Assembly: GCF_000341225.1 (NCBI RefSeq)
Contig: NZ_ANAC01000021.1
Span: 54,526-118,525, forward strand
Origin: Nocardiopsis alba DSM 43377
GTDB lineage: Bacteria > Actinomycetota > Actinomycetes > Streptosporangiales > Streptosporangiaceae
Direction of reading: 5' to 3'
Length of the DNA: 64,000 nucleotides
Part shown: piece after piece, positions 28,875 to 38,071 of the stretch
Layout of the letters: each line of letters opens with the position of its first letter
How positions within the stretch are numbered: the first letter of the stretch is position 1
Program-made: the position numbers and the translations under genes
The notes under the pieces: generated by a model
Told to the model about the DNA's origin: nothing
Database searches by the model: none
The model's input: only the letters and a program-made list of their open reading frames with translations

Positions 28875-29936
28875 ATGCTCAGAGCCGCACGAGCGCGACG
28901 CATCGCCGCCGCCACCGCGTTCGGCGGTGGCGGACTCACCCTCGTGGGCGGTGGAACCGTCGCCCTGCTCTACCTCCAGGCCCGGCTGGCCGCGAACGCC
29001 ATCGGCACCACCCAATGGAACCGGCCCCGGGCCGACGGCCTGTACGGGACCGGTGAGGGGCCGCCGCTGCGGCTGCTCATGATCGGCGACTCCACCGCCG
29101 CCGGGTTCGCCGTGACCAGGTCCCGGGAGACGCCCGGCGCCCTGCTCGCCGCGGGGATCTCCGCCGCCTCCGACCGTCCGGTCCTGCTGCGCTGCCCCGC
29201 CACCCCGGGCGCCACCTCGGCCGACCTGGCCGGACAGGTGGAACGGGCCGGGCCCCACCACCACGACGTGGCCGTGGTGTTCATCGGCGCCAACGACGTG
29301 ATCAGGCGTGTACGCCCCAACGACGCCGTCGCCTCGCTGCGCGAGGTCACCCGTGATCTGGTCGCCGCGGGCACCCCGGTGGTGGTGGCGACCTGTCCGG
29401 ACCTGGGCACGGTACGGCCCATCGGCTGGCCATTGCGCTCGGTGGCCCGACGGGCCTCCCGCCAACTGGCCGCCGCCCAGACCATCGCGGTCACCGAGGC
29501 GGGCGGCCGTACGGTCTCCCTGAGCGACCTGCTCGCCGACGACTTCCGTTCCGATCCGCTCGCCATGTTCGGCCCCGACCGCTTCCACCCCTCGGCCCGC
29601 GGATACGCGCAGGCCTCGTTCGCCGTCCTGCCGTCCGCCTGCGCCGCTCTGGGCCTGCTCCCCGAACTCGACGAGGAGGAGACCACCCGCGGTGTCCTGC
29701 CCGTCGACCGGGCCGCCGTGATGGCCGCCGAGACACCGGGCACGGAGGTCACCCGGGCCGGCGATCGGACCGTGGACCGACGTCACGGAAAGCGCCCCGC
29801 GTTCGTCCGCGGCCCCTTCCGGCTCATGCCGTCGTCACGCGCCGTGCCCGCCGAACCCCGCGAGGAGACGGACGACGAGAACGTCGGCGCGCCCAGAGCG
29901 ACCCCGGGTGGCGCGGAGGAGCCCCGTCCGGGTTAA
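28875..29936 (+). CDS. Membrane-anchored SGNH/GDSL-type esterase
   Basis: 353 residues from the ATG at 28875 (AGGGG six bases upstream); a GTG two codons earlier is possible. An uncleaved signal anchor spans about residues 15-40. The catalytic motifs are LMIGDSTAAGF (Ser nucleophile), GANDV and DRFHPSARGYA (Asp/His). The active domain ends near residue 260; the remaining 95 residues are charged and probably disordered. It is likely an envelope lipid or glycan esterase. M. tuberculosis Rv1075c, in the same neighbourhood, is the same type. The thiolase gene follows on the same strand after 46 bp. Confidence 0.9.
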   Translation: MLRAARARRIAAATAFGGGGLTLVGGGTVALLYLQARLAANAIGTTQWNRPRADGLYGTGEGPPLRLLMIGDSTAAGFAVTRSRETPGALLAAGISAASDRPVLLRCPATPGATSADLAGQVERAGPHHHDVAVVFIGANDVIRRVRPNDAVASLREVTRDLVAAGTPVVVATCPDLGTVRPIGWPLRSVARRASRQLAAAQTIAVTEAGGRTVSLSDLLADDFRSDPLAMFGPDRFHPSARGYAQASFAVLPSACAALGLLPELDEEETTRGVLPVDRAAVMAAETPGTEVTRAGDRTVDRRHGKRPAFVRGPFRLMPSSRAVPAEPREETDDENVGAPRATPGGAEEPRPG

Positions 29937-29948
29937 CTGGTCGGTAAC
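29932..29948. promoter_or_regulatory. Imperfect palindrome upstream of the thiolase gene
   Basis: GTTAACTGGTCGGTAAC has matching ends (GTTA/TAAC) and overlaps the SGNH stop codon, 35 bp before the thiolase start. Its GGTAA half resembles the site at 27034-27049. It may be a TetR-type operator of fatty acid metabolism, which is inference. Confidence 0.4.
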
Positions 29949-29982
29949 AAGTTGTGCCGTGACCCGAACAAGGACGAGGAAC

Positions 29983-31203
29983 ATGCCCGAAGCAGTCATC
30001 GTCGCCACCGCGCGTTCCCCCATCGGCCGAGCCTTCAAGGGCTCCCTGAAGGACATCCGCCCGGACGACCTGACCACCCAGATCGTCGGCGCGGCCCTGG
30101 CCAAGGTGCCCGAACTGAACCCCGAGAGCATCGACGACCTCATGCTCGGCTGCGGCCTGCCCGGCGGCGACCAGGGCTTCAACATGGCCCGCGTCGTGGC
30201 CGTCCAGCTCGGCCTGGACACCGTCCCGGGCACCACCATCACCCGGTACTGCTCCTCCTCGCTCCAGACCACCCGCATGGCCTACCACGCCATCAAGGCC
30301 GGTGAGGGCGACGTGTTCATCTCCGCCGGCGTGGAGACCGTCAGCCGCTTCGTCAACGGCAGCAGCGACAACCCGCAGAACGAGAACCCGCTCTTCGCCG
30401 ACGCCAAGGCGCGTACCGAGAGGCGCAAGGAGGGCGGCCAGGGCACCTGGACCGACCCCCGCGAGAACGGCGACCTGCCCGACGCCTACATCGAGATGGG
30501 CCAGACCGCGGAGAACGTCGCCGAGCTCACCGGTGTCTCCCGCGAGCGCCAGGACGAGTTCGCCGTCCGCTCGCAGAACCTCGCCGAGAAGTCGCTCGAC
30601 AACGGCTTCTGGGAGCGCGAGATCACCCCGGTGACCCTCCCCGACGGCACCGTGGTCTCCACCGACGACGGCATCCGTCGCGGCACCACCTACGAGAAGG
30701 TCTCCCAGCTCAAGCCGGTGTTCCGTCCCGACGGCACCGTCACGGCCGGCAACGCCTGCCCGCTCAACGACGGCGCCTCCGCGCTGGTCATCATGAGCGA
30801 CACCAAGGCCAAGCAGCTCGGCATCACCCCGCTGGCCCGCGTCGTCTCCACCGGTGTGACCGGCCTGAGCCCCGAGATCATGGGCCTGGGCCCGGTCGAG
30901 GCCTCCAAGCAGGCCCTGGCCCGCGCCAACATGGCCATCGGCGACATCGACCTCGTCGAGATCAACGAGGCCTTCGCCGCCCAGGTACTGCCCTCCGCCG
31001 ACCGACTGGGCATCGACATCGACGCGCAACTGAACGTCAACGGCGGCGCCATCGCCATCGGCCACCCGTTCGGCAGCACCGGCGCCCGCATCACCGGCAC
31101 CCTGCTCAACGGCCTGCGCACCCACGACAAGACCTTCGGTCTGGAGACCATGTGCGTCGGCGGCGGCCAGGGCATGGCCGCCGTCTTCGAGCGCCTCTCC
31201 TGA
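29983..31203 (+). CDS. fadA: Acetyl-CoA C-acyltransferase (thiolase)
   Basis: 406 residues from the ATG at 29983 (GAGG upstream). All thiolase catalytic residues are present: Cys90 in RYCSSSLQTTRM, His in GHPFGSTGARI, and Cys in MCVGGGQGMA. GSSDNPQNENP is an insertion-like loop. It cleaves or forms 3-ketoacyl-CoA in beta-oxidation; whether it acts on short or long chains cannot be told. M. tuberculosis fadA3 (Rv1074c) occupies the same place next to the SGNH esterase. A strong hairpin follows the stop. Confidence 0.94.
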   Translation: MPEAVIVATARSPIGRAFKGSLKDIRPDDLTTQIVGAALAKVPELNPESIDDLMLGCGLPGGDQGFNMARVVAVQLGLDTVPGTTITRYCSSSLQTTRMAYHAIKAGEGDVFISAGVETVSRFVNGSSDNPQNENPLFADAKARTERRKEGGQGTWTDPRENGDLPDAYIEMGQTAENVAELTGVSRERQDEFAVRSQNLAEKSLDNGFWEREITPVTLPDGTVVSTDDGIRRGTTYEKVSQLKPVFRPDGTVTAGNACPLNDGASALVIMSDTKAKQLGITPLARVVSTGVTGLSPEIMGLGPVEASKQALARANMAIGDIDLVEINEAFAAQVLPSADRLGIDIDAQLNVNGGAIAIGHPFGSTGARITGTLLNGLRTHDKTFGLETMCVGGGQGMAAVFERLS

Positions 31204-31221
31204 GTCCTCGTAGCGCCTTGG

Positions 31222-31250
31222 AGGGCCCCGGACCCCGTGTCCGGGGCCCT
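31222..31250 (+). terminator. Thiolase terminator
   Basis: Perfect 12-bp stem AGGGCCCCGGAC/GTCCGGGGCCCT with a five-base loop, 18 bp after the thiolase stop, followed by TCGTG. Confidence 0.85.
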
Positions 31251-31452
31251 TCGTGTTCCCGTCGTCCGTCGTGAGGGTGCCGGAACACGTGCCGGACCGC
31301 TCCCCCTCCCTCCGGTTCGGACGAAGGACCGACGAAGGTGAACGTTCCCGCTCGGGAAGGGTAAAAGCCGGCCTCCGGGACTTGTCCACTCGGTGTCCGT
31401 GGGGCATGGTCGCAGGTGAGTGCCACACGCCCAACGCACAGCGGAGGTGCCT

Positions 31453-31704
31453 ATGTCGGTAGCCCACTCGCCGGAGATCCACGCAAAGCTCATCGAACGC
31501 ATCCCGGTCGTGACCGGCCGGGGACTCCACGAGTGGTTCGACTCACTCGACCAGGGGCCGGGACTCCTGCGCAAGGCGGACCGGACCTACTGGCTCGCCG
31601 ACGAGTACGGCCTCACCCACGGATACGCACGCGCGATCGTCACCGAGTACGACCGTCGCCGCCGCGACCGGTCGATCCCGGCCCCGCGCCGCTCCGCGAC
31701 CTGA
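31453..31704 (+). CDS. DUF4287 protein
   Basis: 83 residues from the ATG at 31453 (GGAGG six bases upstream). It has the DUF4287 pattern: SPEIHAKLIERIPVVTGRGL HEWF, a Trp-Leu-Ala-Asp segment (YWLADEYGLTHGYARAIVTE) and a basic tail. The domain is short and helical; function not known. It is a single gene between strong hairpins. Confidence 0.85.
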   Translation: MSVAHSPEIHAKLIERIPVVTGRGLHEWFDSLDQGPGLLRKADRTYWLADEYGLTHGYARAIVTEYDRRRRDRSIPAPRRSAT

Positions 31705-31714
31705 CCCGACACAC

Positions 31715-31757
31715 GTGAAGGGGCCGCCCCCGGATACTCCGGAGGCGGCCCCTTCAC
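31715..31757. terminator. Bidirectional terminator
   Basis: 14-bp perfect stem (31715-31728 with 31744-31757) between the convergent ends of the DUF4287 and Bax1-type genes. Confidence 0.85.
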
Positions 31758-31776
31758 ACGTGCGAGGACGCTCGCG

Positions 31777-32697
31777 TCAGTCCGCGAACATCGTCTTGAT
31801 GATCCAGAGCAGACGCAGGATCTCGATGTAGAGCCAGACCAGGGAGACGGTCAGACCGAAGGCGAACTGCCAGGCGAACTTGCCCGGAACGCCGGCGTTG
31901 ACGCCCTCCTCGATACCGCGGAACTCCACGGCCAGGGTCAGGGCGGCCAGGACGACGAACACGACGCCGATGCCCAGACCCAGCCAGGTGGGCTCGCGCA
32001 GACCGAGGCCGCCCGCCATGAAGAAGCTGAGCACGAAGTTGATCAGCATCAGGGCCGCGGCGCCGATGACCGCGTAGGTGACGGCCTTCATGAAGCCGTC
32101 GGTGACCTTGATGATGCGGAACTTGTACAGGGCCAGCATCACGGCGAAGACCGCGACCGTACCGATGACGGCCTGGGTGACCAGTGTCGCGCCCTCACCG
32201 GGGGTACCGGTGGCCATCTCCAGCTGAGTGGCGAGCAGGGCCGAGAGGCCACCGACGAACAGACCCTCCAGAGCCGCGTAGATCAGGATCGCGACCGGGT
32301 TGGTGATCTGCTTGAACGAGATGACCAGGCCCAGGACGAGCCCGCCGAGCGCGCCCAGGACCATCAGGCCGAGGCTGAGCCCCGGGCTGAACGGGTCGAA
32401 GAGGAAGTAGTTGAGAACGCCGAAGAGAGCGACCACGCCCAGGGTCATACCGGTGCGCACGACGACGTCGTCGATCGTCATCGGCTGGTCGCCGGCCGCC
32501 TGCTGCGGGTAGGTCTGCTGGGGATAGCCCTGCTCGGGGTATCCGGGCTGGCCGTAACCCTGCTGCGGGTACGGCTGTCCGTACCCCGGCTGCCCATAGC
32601 CCTGCGGACCGTAACCGGGCTGACCGTAGCCCTGTTGGGCCCCGGACTGTTGTTGGAGCGCTCGCTTGAGGACGGGGTTGGAACTCCGCATCCGCAT
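31777..32697 (-). CDS. Bax inhibitor-1/YccA-family membrane protein with PQGYGQP-repeat N-terminus
   Basis: 306 residues from the ATG at 32697; a second ATG two codons later is also possible. Residues about 17-65 consist of repeated GYGQP/YPQQ units rich in Gly, Tyr, Pro and Gln and are probably disordered in the cytoplasm. Seven membrane segments follow, as in the Bax1-I/YccA (TMBIM) family, which act as pH-dependent ion channels in other organisms. No partner gene is adjacent. The function in actinobacteria is not established. Confidence 0.9.
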   Translation of the reverse strand: MRMRSSNPVLKRALQQQSGAQQGYGQPGYGPQGYGQPGYGQPYPQQGYGQPGYPEQGYPQQTYPQQAAGDQPMTIDDVVVRTGMTLGVVALFGVLNYFLFDPFSPGLSLGLMVLGALGGLVLGLVISFKQITNPVAILIYAALEGLFVGGLSALLATQLEMATGTPGEGATLVTQAVIGTVAVFAVMLALYKFRIIKVTDGFMKAVTYAVIGAAALMLINFVLSFFMAGGLGLREPTWLGLGIGVVFVVLAALTLAVEFRGIEEGVNAGVPGKFAWQFAFGLTVSLVWLYIEILRLLWIIKTMFAD

Positions 32698-32853
32698 GTC
32701 TAGTAATGGCCTTTCACGCGTGGATTGCTGCCCACAAGTTAACGTACGGGTCGGACAGCGGGTTCCGACGTCGAGGTCACCGTTGAGACACGGGAACGAG
32801 AGCGCCCGCCGCACCATCGAGGGTACGGCGGGCGCTCGGGGTCTCGGCCCCCG

Positions 32854-33780
32854 CTAACTACGGGTGACCAGGGAACGGGCCAGGAACAGCACGTTCGCCG
32901 GACGCTCGGCCAGACGACGCATGTAGTAGCCGTACCACTCGTCGCCGTAGGGGACGTAGACGCGCATGCGCTTGCCCTCGGCGGCCAGACGCACCTGCTC
33001 GTTGTCCCGGATGCCGTAGAGCATCTGGTACTCGTAGTCGTCCGCGCCCCGACCGTTGGCGGCGGCCAGCTCACCGGCGATGGCGACCATGCGCGGGTCG
33101 TGCGAGGCCACCATCGGGTAGCCCTCGCCCTCCATGAGGACACGCAGCGCGCGCACGTAGGCCTTGTCCACCTCGTGCTTGTCCCGGAAGGCCACGGACT
33201 CGGGCTCGTCGTAGGCGCCCTTGCACAGTCGGACCCGGGAGCCGGCGCCGCTCAGGTCGCGGCAGTCGGCCTCCGTGCGGCGCAGGTAGGCCTGGAGCAC
33301 CGCGCCCACGAACGGGAAGTCCTCGCGCAGCTCGCGCAGGATGCCCAGCGTGGAATCGGTGGTGGTGTGGTCCTCCATGTCGAGGGTGACCGTGGTGCCG
33401 ATCGCCTTGGCGGCCTCGGCGATGGCGCGCGCGTTCTCCAGGGCGATCTTCTCGCCGTCGCGGTTCAGGAACTGACCGACCGCGGAGAGCTTGACGGAGA
33501 CCTCGGCACGGTCGCCCAGACCGGCCTCGCCCAGAGCGGCGAGCAGGTCCTGGTAGGCGGTCACCGTGGCGGTGGCCTGGGACATGTCCGTGGTGTCCTC
33601 GCCCAGGAAGTCCAGGGTGACGTACCGGTCACGGGCCAGGTCGCGGACGGCCGGCAGGGCCTCCTCCTGGGTGGCACCGGCGACGAACCTGGTGACCATG
33701 GCCCGGGTCATGGGAGTGCGCTCGACGACCTTGCGGCAGGTCGTGGACCTGGCCGCGAGCAGCAGGGGCTTGCGAAGCAT
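32854..33780 (-). CDS. putA: Proline dehydrogenase
   Basis: 308 residues, the size of monofunctional actinobacterial PRODH. FAD barrel motifs include SVKLSAVGQF, LDMEDHTTTDSTL, VGAVLQAYLRRTEAD, LCKGAYDEP and the C-terminal VPYGDEWYGYYMRRLAERP with the substrate-binding Arg pair. It oxidises proline to pyrroline-5-carboxylate, passing electrons to the membrane. The pruA gene lies 192 bp upstream on the same strand but two hairpins separate them. The divergent PucR-type regulator next to pruA probably controls both. Confidence 0.94.
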   Translation of the reverse strand: MLRKPLLLAARSTTCRKVVERTPMTRAMVTRFVAGATQEEALPAVRDLARDRYVTLDFLGEDTTDMSQATATVTAYQDLLAALGEAGLGDRAEVSVKLSAVGQFLNRDGEKIALENARAIAEAAKAIGTTVTLDMEDHTTTDSTLGILRELREDFPFVGAVLQAYLRRTEADCRDLSGAGSRVRLCKGAYDEPESVAFRDKHEVDKAYVRALRVLMEGEGYPMVASHDPRMVAIAGELAAANGRGADDYEYQMLYGIRDNEQVRLAAEGKRMRVYVPYGDEWYGYYMRRLAERPANVLFLARSLVTRS

Positions 33781-33880
33781 GGAGACCTCGAAGAAGACGT
33801 GCGCGAGCCGGTGGCTGGCGCGGGCGAAGCACGACCGGTCGGTGTGCCGACGGCGGCGTTGGGTTCCTCGGGGGGTGGAG

Positions 33881-33923
33881 GGGCCGGGACACGACTCCGA
33901 ACGTGGGGGTCGTGTCCCGGCCC
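33881..33923 (-). terminator. Hairpin 2 between pruA and putA
   Basis: 14-bp perfect stem (33881-33894 with 33910-33923), loop 15. Together with the stem at 33927-33967 it lies in the 192-bp gap between the two proline genes, and may terminate most pruA transcripts or stabilise a processed mRNA. Confidence 0.65.
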
Positions 33924-33926
33924 GAG

Positions 33927-33967
33927 GGGACGCGCCCCTTCCGGGGAAGGGGAAGAGGGCGCGTCCC
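33927..33967 (-). terminator. Hairpin 1, immediately after pruA
   Basis: 11-bp perfect stem GGGACGCGCCC/GGGCGCGTCCC with a 19-base loop, starting five bases after the pruA stop. Confidence 0.65.
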
Positions 33968-33972
33968 GTGTG

Positions 33973-35598
33973 TCACCCCTGGTGGGGGTAGGAGGAGACC
34001 GTCGGCGCGACGAACGTCTCCTTGATGGCGCGCGGGCTGGACCAGCGGGACAGGTTCTGGGCCGAACCCGCCTTGTCGTTGGTACCGGAGGCGCGACCGC
34101 CGCCGAAGGGCTGCTGACCGACGATGGAGCCGGTCGGGCGGTCGTTGATGTAGAAGTTGCCGGCGGTGAAGCGCAGGGCCTCGGTCGCCTTGGCCACGGC
34201 GGCGCGGTCGGTGGCCAGGACGGCACCGGTCAGGGCGTAGGCCGAACCCTCGTCGACGACCTTGAGGATCTCGTCGTAGCGGTCGTCCTCGTAGACGTGG
34301 ACGGCGACGATCGGACCGAAGTACTCGGTGCGGAAGACGTCGTTGCCCGGGTCGGTGCCCTCGATGATGGTCGGGCGCACGAAGTAGCCGACGGAGTCGT
34401 CGGCGGTGCCACCGGCGATGATCTCCAGGGTCGGGTCGGACTTGGCGTCCTCCAGGACCTTGGCGAGCTTGTCGAAGGAGCGGCGGTCGATGACGGCGCC
34501 GACGAAGTTCGACAGGTCGGTGACGTCGCCCATGGTGAGGGCCTCGGTCTCGGCGACCAGGGCGTCACGGGTCTTCTCCCACACGGAGCGGGCGACGAAG
34601 ACGCGGGAGGCGGCCGAGCACTTCTGACCCTGGTACTCGAAGGCGCCGCGGACGATGGCGGTGCGCAGGACCTCGGGGTCGGCGGAGGAGTGGGCGACGA
34701 TGAAGTCCTTGCCACCGGTCTCGCCCACGATGCGCGGGTAGGAGCGGTAGTTGGAGATGTTCTCGCCGACGCTCTTCCACAGGTGCTGGAAGGTCTTGGT
34801 GGAACCGGTGAAGTGGACACCGGCCAGGTCCGGGTCGTTGAGGGCGACGTCGGAGACCGCGAGGCCGTCACCGGTGACCATGTTGATGACGCCCGGGGGC
34901 ATGCCGGCCTCCTCCAGGAGGCGCATGGTCAGCTCGGCGGCGAACTGCTGCGTGGGGGACGGCTTCCACACGACCACGTTGCCCATCAGGGCCGGGGCGG
35001 TGGGCAGGTTGCCCGCGATGGCGGTGAAGTTGAAGGGGGTGATCGCGTAGACGAACCCCTCCAGCGGACGCTGCTCCATGCGGTTCCAGACGCCCTTGAC
35101 GCTCAGCGGCTGCTGCTGGATCAGCTCGCGGGCGTAGGAGACGTTGAAGCGCCAGAAGTCGATCAGCTCACAGGCCGCGTCGATCTCCGCCTGCTGCACG
35201 GTCTTGGACTGGCCGAGCATGGTGGCGGCGTTGATGGTGGCGCGCCAGGGGCCGGAGAGCAGCTCGGCGGCGCGCAGGATGATCGCGGCGCGGTCGTCGA
35301 AGGACATGGCGCGCCAGGCGGGGGCGGCGGCCTTCGCGGCGGCGATGGCGTCGCGGGCGTCCTCGTGGGTGGCGTTGCGCATCGTGCCCAGGACGGCCGC
35401 GTGGTTGTGCGGCTGAACGGCGTCGATCGGCTCACCGCCGCCCATACGGCTCTCGCCGTTGATGCGCATCGGCAGGTCGATGCTCTCGCGGCCGAGCTCC
35501 TCGAGCTTGGCGACGAGCTCGGCGCGCTCGGCGCTCCCGGGCGCGTAAGAGAGAACGGGTTCGTTCACCGGCAGCGGGACGTTGGTCACGGCGTCCAT
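33973..35598 (-). CDS. pruA: L-glutamate gamma-semialdehyde (1-pyrroline-5-carboxylate) dehydrogenase
   Basis: 541 residues from the ATG at 35598 (GGGAGG five bases upstream). ALDH superfamily: catalytic Cys in YQGQKCSAASRVFV, general-base Glu in IVGETGGKDFI, NAD site FTGSTKTFQHLW, and PFGGGRASGTNDKAG as found in P5CDH group 1. It completes proline oxidation to glutamate. It is divergent from a PucR-family gene with 221 bp between. Confidence 0.95.
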   Translation of the reverse strand: MDAVTNVPLPVNEPVLSYAPGSAERAELVAKLEELGRESIDLPMRINGESRMGGGEPIDAVQPHNHAAVLGTMRNATHEDARDAIAAAKAAAPAWRAMSFDDRAAIILRAAELLSGPWRATINAATMLGQSKTVQQAEIDAACELIDFWRFNVSYARELIQQQPLSVKGVWNRMEQRPLEGFVYAITPFNFTAIAGNLPTAPALMGNVVVWKPSPTQQFAAELTMRLLEEAGMPPGVINMVTGDGLAVSDVALNDPDLAGVHFTGSTKTFQHLWKSVGENISNYRSYPRIVGETGGKDFIVAHSSADPEVLRTAIVRGAFEYQGQKCSAASRVFVARSVWEKTRDALVAETEALTMGDVTDLSNFVGAVIDRRSFDKLAKVLEDAKSDPTLEIIAGGTADDSVGYFVRPTIIEGTDPGNDVFRTEYFGPIVAVHVYEDDRYDEILKVVDEGSAYALTGAVLATDRAAVAKATEALRFTAGNFYINDRPTGSIVGQQPFGGGRASGTNDKAGSAQNLSRWSSPRAIKETFVAPTVSSYPHQG

Positions 35599-35819
35599 GG
35601 GCACCTCCCTGGAAAGAATGTCCCTGAACGAGCAGGGTTGGGCTGTTTCAACGGTCTCAGAATGTGAAAGCCCCCACGTTGTGGACCGGGCCACTCTTTG
35701 CCGGCCTTATTTGTTCACCAGGACAAACCGAGGCACTCACGTGGCCTGCGCATCCTCCACCCCACCCTCACCACTCCAGTAGTGTCATCCCTCGGAGGCG
35801 ACTGTTGAGGAACGACATC

Positions 35820-37601
35820 ATGCCTGGTCATCCAGGAGAGGATGAGGAGACGGACACGGGGCTGCCGCTACGACGGCTGCTCCTGTCCCTGGGCGACCCC
35901 ATCGTGGACGTGGCCGCGGCCCCCGCCGGCCTGGATGTTCAGGTGGACAACGTCGTCATCCTCGACCCCGAGGACCGCGTCGAGGCCCGGGAGGGCGACC
36001 TGGTCCTGTTGATCGGGGTCCGCGGCGGTCAGGCCCGACGCATCGTCCGCACCCTGGCCGAGCAGGGCGCGACGGCGGTCGCGGTCAAGACCAGCGCCCA
36101 CCCCCAGCCGGAGGAGGTCCTGCCCCCGCCGAGCGACCATCGGAGCGGCCGTTCCCAGCGCGCCACCGACGAACTGCGCGCTCTGCGCACCGAGGCGCAG
36201 GAGAGCGGGATCGCCCTGCTGGCGGTCCGCCCCGAGGTGCGATGGGAGCAGCTCCAGTCGGTGTGCCGGAGCATCGTGGACGACGCCCGACCGACCTCGT
36301 CCGAGGATCTGGGCGAGGCCAGCGGCGATCTGTTCTCCATGGCGCAGACGATCGCCCGGCTCACCGGCGGTCTGGTGAGCATCGAGGACTCCGCCAGCCG
36401 GGTGCTGGCCTACTCCAGCGGCGCCGAGGTGGACGAGCTCCGCCGCCTGTCGGTCCTGGGCCGGCAGGGCCCCGAGTCCTATCTGGCGCTGCTCCGCGAG
36501 TGGGGGGTGTTCGCGAAGCTGCGCGCGGGCGAGGAGGTCGTACGGATCGACGAACACCCCGAGCTGGGCATCCGTCGCCGACTGGCCGTGGGCATCCACG
36601 CGGGACGCCGCCCCTTGGGCTCGATCTGGGTGCAGGAGGGCGAACGCCCCCTGTCCGAGCACGCGGAGGAGGCCCTGCTGGGCGCCGCCCGCACCACGGC
36701 GTTGCAGATGATCCGGCAGCGCAACCAGACCAACGCGGGCCTGAGACTGCGCGAGGATCTGCTGTCCAGCCTGTTGGAGGGCCGGATCGACGCCGCCGCT
36801 CTGGCCGACACCGTGGAGGTGCACACCGACCGGGCCGCACTGGTGGTGGCCTTCTCCCTCCGGCACGGTTCGGGCGGGGGCGAGGACCCCGAGGGAGGAC
36901 CGATCGAGGAGCGTCCGGACCGTCCCGAACGGGAGCTGCGCCGTCGCCAGCTGATCGACCTGGTGTCGGTGCACACCGCCGCCTACCGGCGTAGTTCCCT
37001 GGTCACCGAGTTGAGCGGTCGGGTGTACGTTCTGCTTCCCGACCTGCCCCGGGGGCCGAGCAGGGAGGCTCCGCGTTCCGTAGAACACTCGGTGCTGGCC
37101 CTGACCCGCAAGACGGTGACGGCGGCCAGATCCGCGCTGGGGTTGCACGTACGGGCGGCGGTGGGTTCTCCGGTGGAACGGCTGGGCGACGTGCCCGAGT
37201 CCCGGGCCGAGGCCGACCGGGTGTTGGACGCGATGGGCCGCGACCTGGACCGGGGCACCGACTGGGAGGTGGCGACCATCTCGGATGTGCGCTCCCGTGT
37301 CCTGATCAGCGAGACCCTCGCCCATCTGCGCACCGATCCGTCGCTACGGGATCCGAGGGTGAGCCGGCTGATCGAGCACGACCGGGGCGGCGGCGCCGAC
37401 CTGGTGCACTCTCTGTTGGCCTATCTGGAGGCCTTCGGGGACGCTCGCGCGGCGGCGGAGCGGCTGCACATCCACCCCAACACGCTGCGCTACCGGGTGC
37501 GCCGGGCGATCGCGGTCAGCGGGATCGACCTGTCCGATCCGGGGGAGCGCCTGTTCACCCAGCTCCAACTCCTGATGGAGCAGCAGTCCCATGGGGTGTG
37601 A
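35820..37601 (+). CDS. PucR-family transcriptional regulator of proline catabolism
   Basis: 593 residues from the ATG at 35820; an in-frame TTG at 35805 has the better-spaced GGAGG and is a real alternative. The N-terminal part is a PucR/purine catabolism-like domain, the middle is GGDEF-like/CdaR-type, and the C-terminus holds the PucR helix-turn-helix (FGDARAAAERLHIHPNTLRYRVRR). Proteins of this type activate pruA/putA in response to proline in other actinobacteria; the divergent position next to pruA supports the same job. A weak inverted repeat TTTGT...ACAAA lies at 35710-35727 between the two genes. Its last codons overlap the dispersed repeat that begins at 37593. Confidence 0.85.
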   Translation: MPGHPGEDEETDTGLPLRRLLLSLGDPIVDVAAAPAGLDVQVDNVVILDPEDRVEAREGDLVLLIGVRGGQARRIVRTLAEQGATAVAVKTSAHPQPEEVLPPPSDHRSGRSQRATDELRALRTEAQESGIALLAVRPEVRWEQLQSVCRSIVDDARPTSSEDLGEASGDLFSMAQTIARLTGGLVSIEDSASRVLAYSSGAEVDELRRLSVLGRQGPESYLALLREWGVFAKLRAGEEVVRIDEHPELGIRRRLAVGIHAGRRPLGSIWVQEGERPLSEHAEEALLGAARTTALQMIRQRNQTNAGLRLREDLLSSLLEGRIDAAALADTVEVHTDRAALVVAFSLRHGSGGGEDPEGGPIEERPDRPERELRRRQLIDLVSVHTAAYRRSSLVTELSGRVYVLLPDLPRGPSREAPRSVEHSVLALTRKTVTAARSALGLHVRAAVGSPVERLGDVPESRAEADRVLDAMGRDLDRGTDWEVATISDVRSRVLISETLAHLRTDPSLRDPRVSRLIEHDRGGGADLVHSLLAYLEAFGDARAAAERLHIHPNTLRYRVRRAIAVSGIDLSDPGERLFTQLQLLMEQQSHGV

Positions 37602-37813
37602 CCGGCACGCGGTCTCCTACCTCGCCACGGGGGGTCGGTGCACGCGGTCTCCTACCCCGGCCACGGGGGTTGCCCGTTCGGGCGCCGGGAGTGTTCTGCA
37701 AGACGAGTCGAGCCGCCCGCGAGGAACGAGCCAGGCGTGGACGAGCATGAAGAACGCTCCCTCCCCTGGCGCCCGAACACGCGCCGAAGCGCCAGCGGAA
37801 ACGCAGAGCAACA
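37593..37813. repeat. Dispersed intergenic repeat, copy B
   Basis: Near-copy of 17112-17300 with the same start, the same internal complementary arms (37676-37686 and 37768-37778) and the same end, but with a partly duplicated first block and a different central segment. It starts inside the last three codons of the PucR gene and ends about six bases from the 3' end of the tRNA gene. Confidence 0.82.
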
Positions 37814-37818
37814 CAAAG

Positions 37819-37892
37819 TACCCCCGGTCGGACTCGAACCGACACTTGTGACCCTTTTAGGGGGCCTGCCTCTACCATTGGGCTACGAGGGC
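37819..37892 (-). tRNA. tRNA or tRNA-like gene with atypical anticodon loop
   Basis: The minus strand folds as a cloverleaf of 74 nt: acceptor GCCCTCG/CGGGGGT (with two G-U pairs), D arm GCCC/AGGC, anticodon stem GGCCC/GGGTC, a six-base variable region and a perfect T arm GTCGG-TTCGAGT-CCGAC. The anticodon loop reads CCTAAAA, so position 33 is C, not the universal T, and the nominal anticodon TAA would read the Leu codon UUA; but the variable arm is short, unlike tRNA-Leu. Identity is therefore open: a decayed tRNA, an unusual tRNA or a misfolded assignment. CCA is not encoded. Confidence 0.7.
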
Positions 37893-37953
37893 GTGCCCAT
37901 CATACCGGGCGGGCCGATTGCCCACTTTGGTTCGGCTTGGCCGGATGGGGACA

Positions 37954-37991
37954 CGAAACGACCGGCTTCCCGAAGGAAACCGGTCGTTTCG
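37954..37991. terminator. Terminator hairpin downstream of ndh
   Basis: 12-bp perfect stem CGAAACGACCGG/CCGGTCGTTTCG with a 14-base loop, between the tRNA gene and the ndh stop. Confidence 0.8.
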
Positions 37992-38071
37992 CGTTCGATC
38001 GCGTCCGTCGATGGTGCGGTGAGTGGGCGTCACCGCGTTCTCTCACCGTGCGGGGCGACGCTTTTCCCCGG

